The position numbers were made by a program, and so were the translations under genes. Under the pieces are notes generated by a model, which had not been told where the DNA came from, ran no database searches, and worked only from the letters and a program-made list of their open reading frames with translations. A stretch of 63,131 nucleotides of DNA. Origin: Arthrobacter sp. ov407. Its GTDB lineage: Bacteria; Actinomycetota; Actinomycetes; Actinomycetales; Micrococcaceae. This document shows positions 60,101-63,131 of the stretch, piece by piece. The stretch lies in contig NZ_FNGD01000019.1 in NCBI RefSeq assembly GCF_900102895.1, forward strand, positions 1-63,131. The letters are read 5' to 3'. Positions within the stretch are counted from its first letter, which is position 1. Every line of letters begins with the position of its first letter.

Positions 60101-61117
60101 CTAGTCCAGCAGTGCCGCGACGGCCCGCCCGAGCCGGATCTTGCCGACCGGGCGGCCTCCGCCCAGGACGGGGTCCACCACCTTGTCCAGGACGCTGGAG
60201 ACTTCAGGGATTTCGACGGCGCCGGAGGCCGCGAGGAGCGTCAGCCCCACCAGGGTCGTGGCCCGGATGTTGCCGTCGAGCATCTTGATGGCAACCGAGA
60301 CGCCTTGGCGGGTGGCCATGACCAGCACGCCCTCGGCGCCGATCTTGGCCAGGATGCCGAGTTCGTCCATCACGATCGTGTTGGCCTGCCCGCGCCCCTG
60401 GACGGCCCACGGGTAGTCCAGCATGGACGTGGCAATGGTGGCGGCCCGCGCGTTCGAATTCTTGTCGCCCGGAGCCTTGGCCAGCTTTGAGTAGGCCCGG
60501 GCCAGGCCGATCAGGGAGACGGCAGCAACCGGCGCGCCGCAGCCGTCGATGCCCAGGTGGGCGATGTGTTCGCCGCAGTACTCCTCGATCACGGAGCGGA
60601 TGCGCTGCTGCAGCGGGTGGTTGGGTTCGAGGTAGCTGTTCGTGTCCCAGCCGTTCTCGGTGCACGCCCAAAGGAACGCGGCGTGTTTGCCCGAGCAGTT
60701 GAACGCCAGCCTGGACTTGCCGCGCTCGGTCTGGACGAGCCAGTTCCGGGCGGTCTCATCCTGGGGCCAGTCGGCCGGGCACTGCAGCTGGTCTTCCTTG
60801 GCCCCGGCTGCCTTGAGCATGCCCTCCACCACATCCATGTGGTCCAGTGATCCGACGTGGCTGCCGCACGCGATGGCCACCTGGGCACCCCGCAGCGGCA
60901 CTCCGGACTGCATCGAGGCGAGGGCCTGCAACGGTTTGAGCGTGGAGCGGGCCAAGATGGGGGCGTTAACATCGCCGAGCTCGATCACCACGGTTCCGTC
61001 CGCGGCCAGCACAACGGCCGAGCCGATGTGGCGGGACTCCACGAAGCCGCTGCGTTCGATGACTGCCAGTTCGACGGCGGAATCGACTGTGAAAGTTGCA
61101 TGCGGGTTCAAAGCCAT
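60101..61117 (-). CDS. L-asparaginase (PF06089, thermolabile/Rhizobium type)
   Basis: A 338-residue cytoplasmic asparaginase of the type unrelated to E. coli AnsA/AnsB. Conserved stretches: ARSTLKPLQALA, CGSHVGS, NCSGKHAAFL and GIDGCGAPV, containing the Ser/Lys active-site residues described for this family. It converts asparagine to aspartate and ammonia. Upstream of the SCP-like gene on the same strand. Together with the distant ansP-type permease at 3476 it would give asparagine use. Confidence 0.92.
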   Translation of the reverse strand: MALNPHATFTVDSAVELAVIERSGFVESRHIGSAVVLAADGTVVIELGDVNAPILARSTLKPLQALASMQSGVPLRGAQVAIACGSHVGSLDHMDVVEGMLKAAGAKEDQLQCPADWPQDETARNWLVQTERGKSRLAFNCSGKHAAFLWACTENGWDTNSYLEPNHPLQQRIRSVIEEYCGEHIAHLGIDGCGAPVAAVSLIGLARAYSKLAKAPGDKNSNARAATIATSMLDYPWAVQGRGQANTIVMDELGILAKIGAEGVLVMATRQGVSVAIKMLDGNIRATTLVGLTLLAASGAVEIPEVSSVLDKVVDPVLGGGRPVGKIRLGRAVAALLD

Positions 61118-61153
61118 GCAGCAAGTCTATGGTGCCCGGTGCTGATACCCCGG

Positions 61154-62743
61154 TTATTCCACGGTCACCATGACCGACTGCCAGCCGGAGGCGCCGTCCG
61201 GGACCGGATCCGCCCGCTTGTCCGTCTGGACCTCGCCGGTGCCGTCCGTGGCCCGGACCTTGATGTAGTGCGGGCCGGGCGTGGCATCCCAGTCGAGGGA
61301 CCACTGCCGCCACGTGATGAGGGACGCCTCGTCGGAGAGCACTGCCTCGGTCCAGGGGCCGCTGTCGATCTGCACCTCGACCTTGGTGATCCCGCGGGTC
61401 TGGGCCCAAGCGGTACCGCCGATTGCGACCTTGCCGGCGGGGACTTTGGCGAACGACTTGGGCACTTCCACCCGCGCCATGGTCTTGATCGGGCCGTGGT
61501 CGGACCAGCCGCGCTGGGTCCAGTACGCCTTGCTGTCGGCGAACCGGGTCACCTCGAGGTCCACCACCCACTTGGTGGCGGAGACGAAGCCGTAGAGCCC
61601 GGGAACCACCATCCGCACGGGGTAGCCGTGTTCGAGCGGGAGAGCCTCGCCGTTCATGCCGATCGCCAGCATCGCGTCGCGGTCGTCCTGGAGGACCTCC
61701 AGGGGAGTGGAGGCGCTGAAGCCGTCAACCGAGGTGGACAGCACCATGTCCGCGCCCTGCTTGGGGCGGGCCAGCTTCAGGACGTCGCGGATGGGCATGC
61801 CCAGCCATTTGGCGTTGCCGGCCAGGTTGCCGCCGACAGGGTTGGACACGCAGGTCAGGGACACATGGGATTCGATGAGCTGGGCGTCGAGCAGGTCCTG
61901 GAAGGTGAGCCGGACCTCCTGTTCCACCAGGCCGTGGATGCGCAGTTCCCAGTCCTGGGCGTTGATCTCCGGCACACTCAGGGCCGTGTCGATCCGGTAG
62001 AAGTCCTTGTTAGGGGTCAGCCATGGCGTGACGCCCGGCGCCTTGGACTGGACACCGGCGGGGACCGCAGCGGCGGCCCGGGCGGGTGCGGGCAGCTTCA
62101 GCGATTCGCGGGCCGCGGCCACGTTGCTGCGGGCGGCGCTCAGCACGCGCCCGCCGGTGGCGGCAACGGCCGAGGCGGCCGCGGTGATGCCGGCGGCGGC
62201 GAAGAACGCGCGCCGCGTGGTCGCCGGGCGGTCGGGTTCCTTCGCGGCGACGTCGGCCGCACTCTCCGGCCATTCCCGCATCCGCCACAGCCGGGTGATC
62301 AGGAGCCGCAGCACCACCAGACCCGCCACGGTGCCGATCAGGGAAGGAATGGCGTCGACCGGTTTGACGCTGGCCCGGGTCACCACGCTGCCGACGATCA
62401 CGGCGCCCATCAGCACCACGCCGGCCGCACCTAGGGCCCACTTCCGGTAGGCCACGATGCCGAGCACGCACGCCAGGAGCAGGATCGTGACCGCCATGCC
62501 GGCGAACAGCGCGGCCTTGTCGTTGGTGCCGAACGTGGCAATCGCAAAGTCCTTCATCCACGGCGGCGTGAAGTCGATGAACGTCGAGCCCAGCGCAATC
62601 AGGGGCGTCGCCCGCGCAGTGAAGAACGCCCCGACCAGTTCCGCGACGGACAGGACGACGGCGGCGGCGGCCACTCCGGCCACCGCGGCCAGGGCTGTGG
62701 CGCCGCGGGACCGCTTGCTGGGCTTCATACTGGGCTTGTTCAT
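61154..62743 (-). CDS. Membrane-anchored sulfite-oxidase-type molybdopterin oxidoreductase
   Basis: About 529 residues. Five N-terminal membrane helices (residues about 15-150) are followed by TTRRAFFAAAG, a twin-arginine-like segment. Then come the molybdopterin domain with the Mo-ligand Cys in SLTCVSNPVGG and a C-terminal Mo-co dimerisation domain (KVAIGGTAWAQTRGITKVEV). ATG 62743 (MNKPSMKPSKR) is chosen over the longer ORF. The catalytic part probably lies outside the membrane; it may oxidise sulfite or reduce methionine sulfoxide-like substrates. No cytochrome partner gene is adjacent. Confidence 0.9.
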   Translation of the reverse strand: MNKPSMKPSKRSRGATALAAVAGVAAAAVVLSVAELVGAFFTARATPLIALGSTFIDFTPPWMKDFAIATFGTNDKAALFAGMAVTILLLACVLGIVAYRKWALGAAGVVLMGAVIVGSVVTRASVKPVDAIPSLIGTVAGLVVLRLLITRLWRMREWPESAADVAAKEPDRPATTRRAFFAAAGITAAASAVAATGGRVLSAARSNVAAARESLKLPAPARAAAAVPAGVQSKAPGVTPWLTPNKDFYRIDTALSVPEINAQDWELRIHGLVEQEVRLTFQDLLDAQLIESHVSLTCVSNPVGGNLAGNAKWLGMPIRDVLKLARPKQGADMVLSTSVDGFSASTPLEVLQDDRDAMLAIGMNGEALPLEHGYPVRMVVPGLYGFVSATKWVVDLEVTRFADSKAYWTQRGWSDHGPIKTMARVEVPKSFAKVPAGKVAIGGTAWAQTRGITKVEVQIDSGPWTEAVLSDEASLITWRQWSLDWDATPGPHYIKVRATDGTGEVQTDKRADPVPDGASGWQSVMVTVE

Positions 62744-62827
62744 ACAGGCCATTCGTAGCCGCCCCGCCGGCGGATTGTCCCGCGCCGGCTCGGGTCTCCG
62801 ACACGTGGGCATGCCCTCCGCCGGAAC

Positions 62828-62851
62828 TGAACTGGTCCCCGAAAGTTGGAC
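62828..62851 (-). repeat. Probable end of an IS3-type element
   Basis: TGAACTGGTCCCCGAAAGTT followed by GGAC lies just outside the 3' end of the truncated transposase gene and looks like an IS3-family terminal inverted repeat. The partner end is outside the window, so it is a prediction. Confidence 0.4.
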
Positions 62852-62866
62852 TGGCCAAATAAGATC

Positions 62867-63131
62867 CTAGGCCGCGAGGGCCTGGGCCCGGTATTGCACC
62901 GGGCTCAGGCCCTTGAGCTTTGTTGAGATTCTTTCGGTGTTGTACCAGCGGATGTATTCGTGCAGTGCCGCTGCCAGTGCGTCGGTGCTGAGGAACCGGA
63001 CATGGTGGAAGAGCTCTTCCTTGAGGTGGCCGAAGAAGTTCTCCATCACCGCGTTGTCGTAGCAGTTGCCCTTGAGGGACATCGATTGAACCGCGCCGGC
63101 GCCCTCCAGAAGAACGCGCCAGGAGACGTGC
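62867..63131 (-). CDS. IS3-family transposase OrfB, partial (runs off the window)
   Basis: The open frame enters from the window edge and reads HVSWRVLLEGAGAVQSMSLK, then GNCYDNAVMENFFGHLKEEL and ends AQALAA. This is the C-terminal part of the IS3 OrfB integrase core: the glutamate of the DDE triad is in NAVMENFFG and the tail RWYNTERISTKLKGLSPVQY is diagnostic. The N-terminal two-thirds and OrfA lie beyond position 63131, so the gene is partial because of the window edge. Confidence 0.9.
   Translation of the reverse strand, partial: HVSWRVLLEGAGAVQSMSLKGNCYDNAVMENFFGHLKEELFHHVRFLSTDALAAALHEYIRWYNTERISTKLKGLSPVQYRAQALAA

Noticed and set aside
60857..62434. 525-codon plus-strand ORF across asparaginase and the molybdoenzyme
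   Set aside because: It crosses two recognisable minus-strand genes and reads as low-complexity; shadow.
1..63131. tRNA, rRNA, CRISPR-Cas, prophage or known riboswitch
   Set aside because: None of the expected cloverleaf, 16S/23S, repeat-spacer, phage structural or riboswitch patterns was recognised by eye. A tRNAscan or Rfam search would be decisive.

Overview
The window looks like chromosomal DNA of a high-GC Gram-positive soil actinobacterium, most likely a Micrococcaceae member close to Arthrobacter or Pseudarthrobacter. The grounds are uniformly GC-rich coding sequence, an asparagine permease of the mycobacterial/arthrobacterial AnsP type, carbohydrate ABC importers without their own ATPase, PucR, PadR, ANTAR and DUF2630 proteins, and a GH91 difructose-anhydride/inulin enzyme, a family I know mainly from Arthrobacter. 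No rRNA, tRNA, CRISPR array or phage genes were seen. Both ends carry insertion sequences: an IS481-type element on the left and the 3' end of an IS3-type orfB on the right.

Layout. 1-1364: IS481-type element with three inverted 20-bp repeats at each end. 1449-7593 (minus): thiamine-diphosphate enzyme, asparagine permease, glutaminase and a PucR regulator that is frameshifted as read here; this is an amide nitrogen/carbon module. 7949-16423 (plus): a complete-looking fructan or difructose-anhydride (DFA) assimilation operon with promoter, palindromic operator, lipoprotein binding protein, strong hairpin, two permeases, GH91 enzyme without a signal peptide, LacI regulator, fructokinase and GH32 fructosidase. 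16556-27123: mixed housekeeping genes, including a metallo-hydrolase, DUF1992, an NAD(P)-binding oxidoreductase, a PadR/membrane-protein pair, an NCS1 permease flanked on both sides by the same 65-bp nested palindrome, a 49-residue acidic protein, an LssY-type protein and a two-component system. 27159-42430: secreted subtilase, Amt preceded by GlnR-like boxes, CapA-like protein, Na+/H+ antiporter with a UBP zinc finger, stress-type small genes, a GAF-ANTAR regulator, a phosphoribosyltransferase/hydrolase fusion and sugar oxidoreductases.

41681-50202 is a second sugar operon: FadR-type repressor (divergent), ABC importer, D-galactonate dehydratase, KDPG/KDPGal aldolase, KDG/KDGal kinase and a mannonate-dehydratase-family enzyme. 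It ends in a bidirectional terminator. Together these enzymes would convert sugar acids to pyruvate and glyceraldehyde 3-phosphate by a De Ley-Doudoroff / Entner-Doudoroff type route.

50236-62743 holds PAP2, TspO, GH1, App1-like phosphatase, DUF72, GH15, DUF1508, SDR, SCP-like, asparaginase and a membrane-anchored sulfite-oxidase-type molybdoenzyme. The most interesting system is the DFA/fructan operon: the GH91 protein cannot have a signal peptide because an in-frame stop lies just upstream of its start. This points to an intracellular DFA hydrolase feeding GH32 and fructokinase rather than a secreted inulin fructotransferase.
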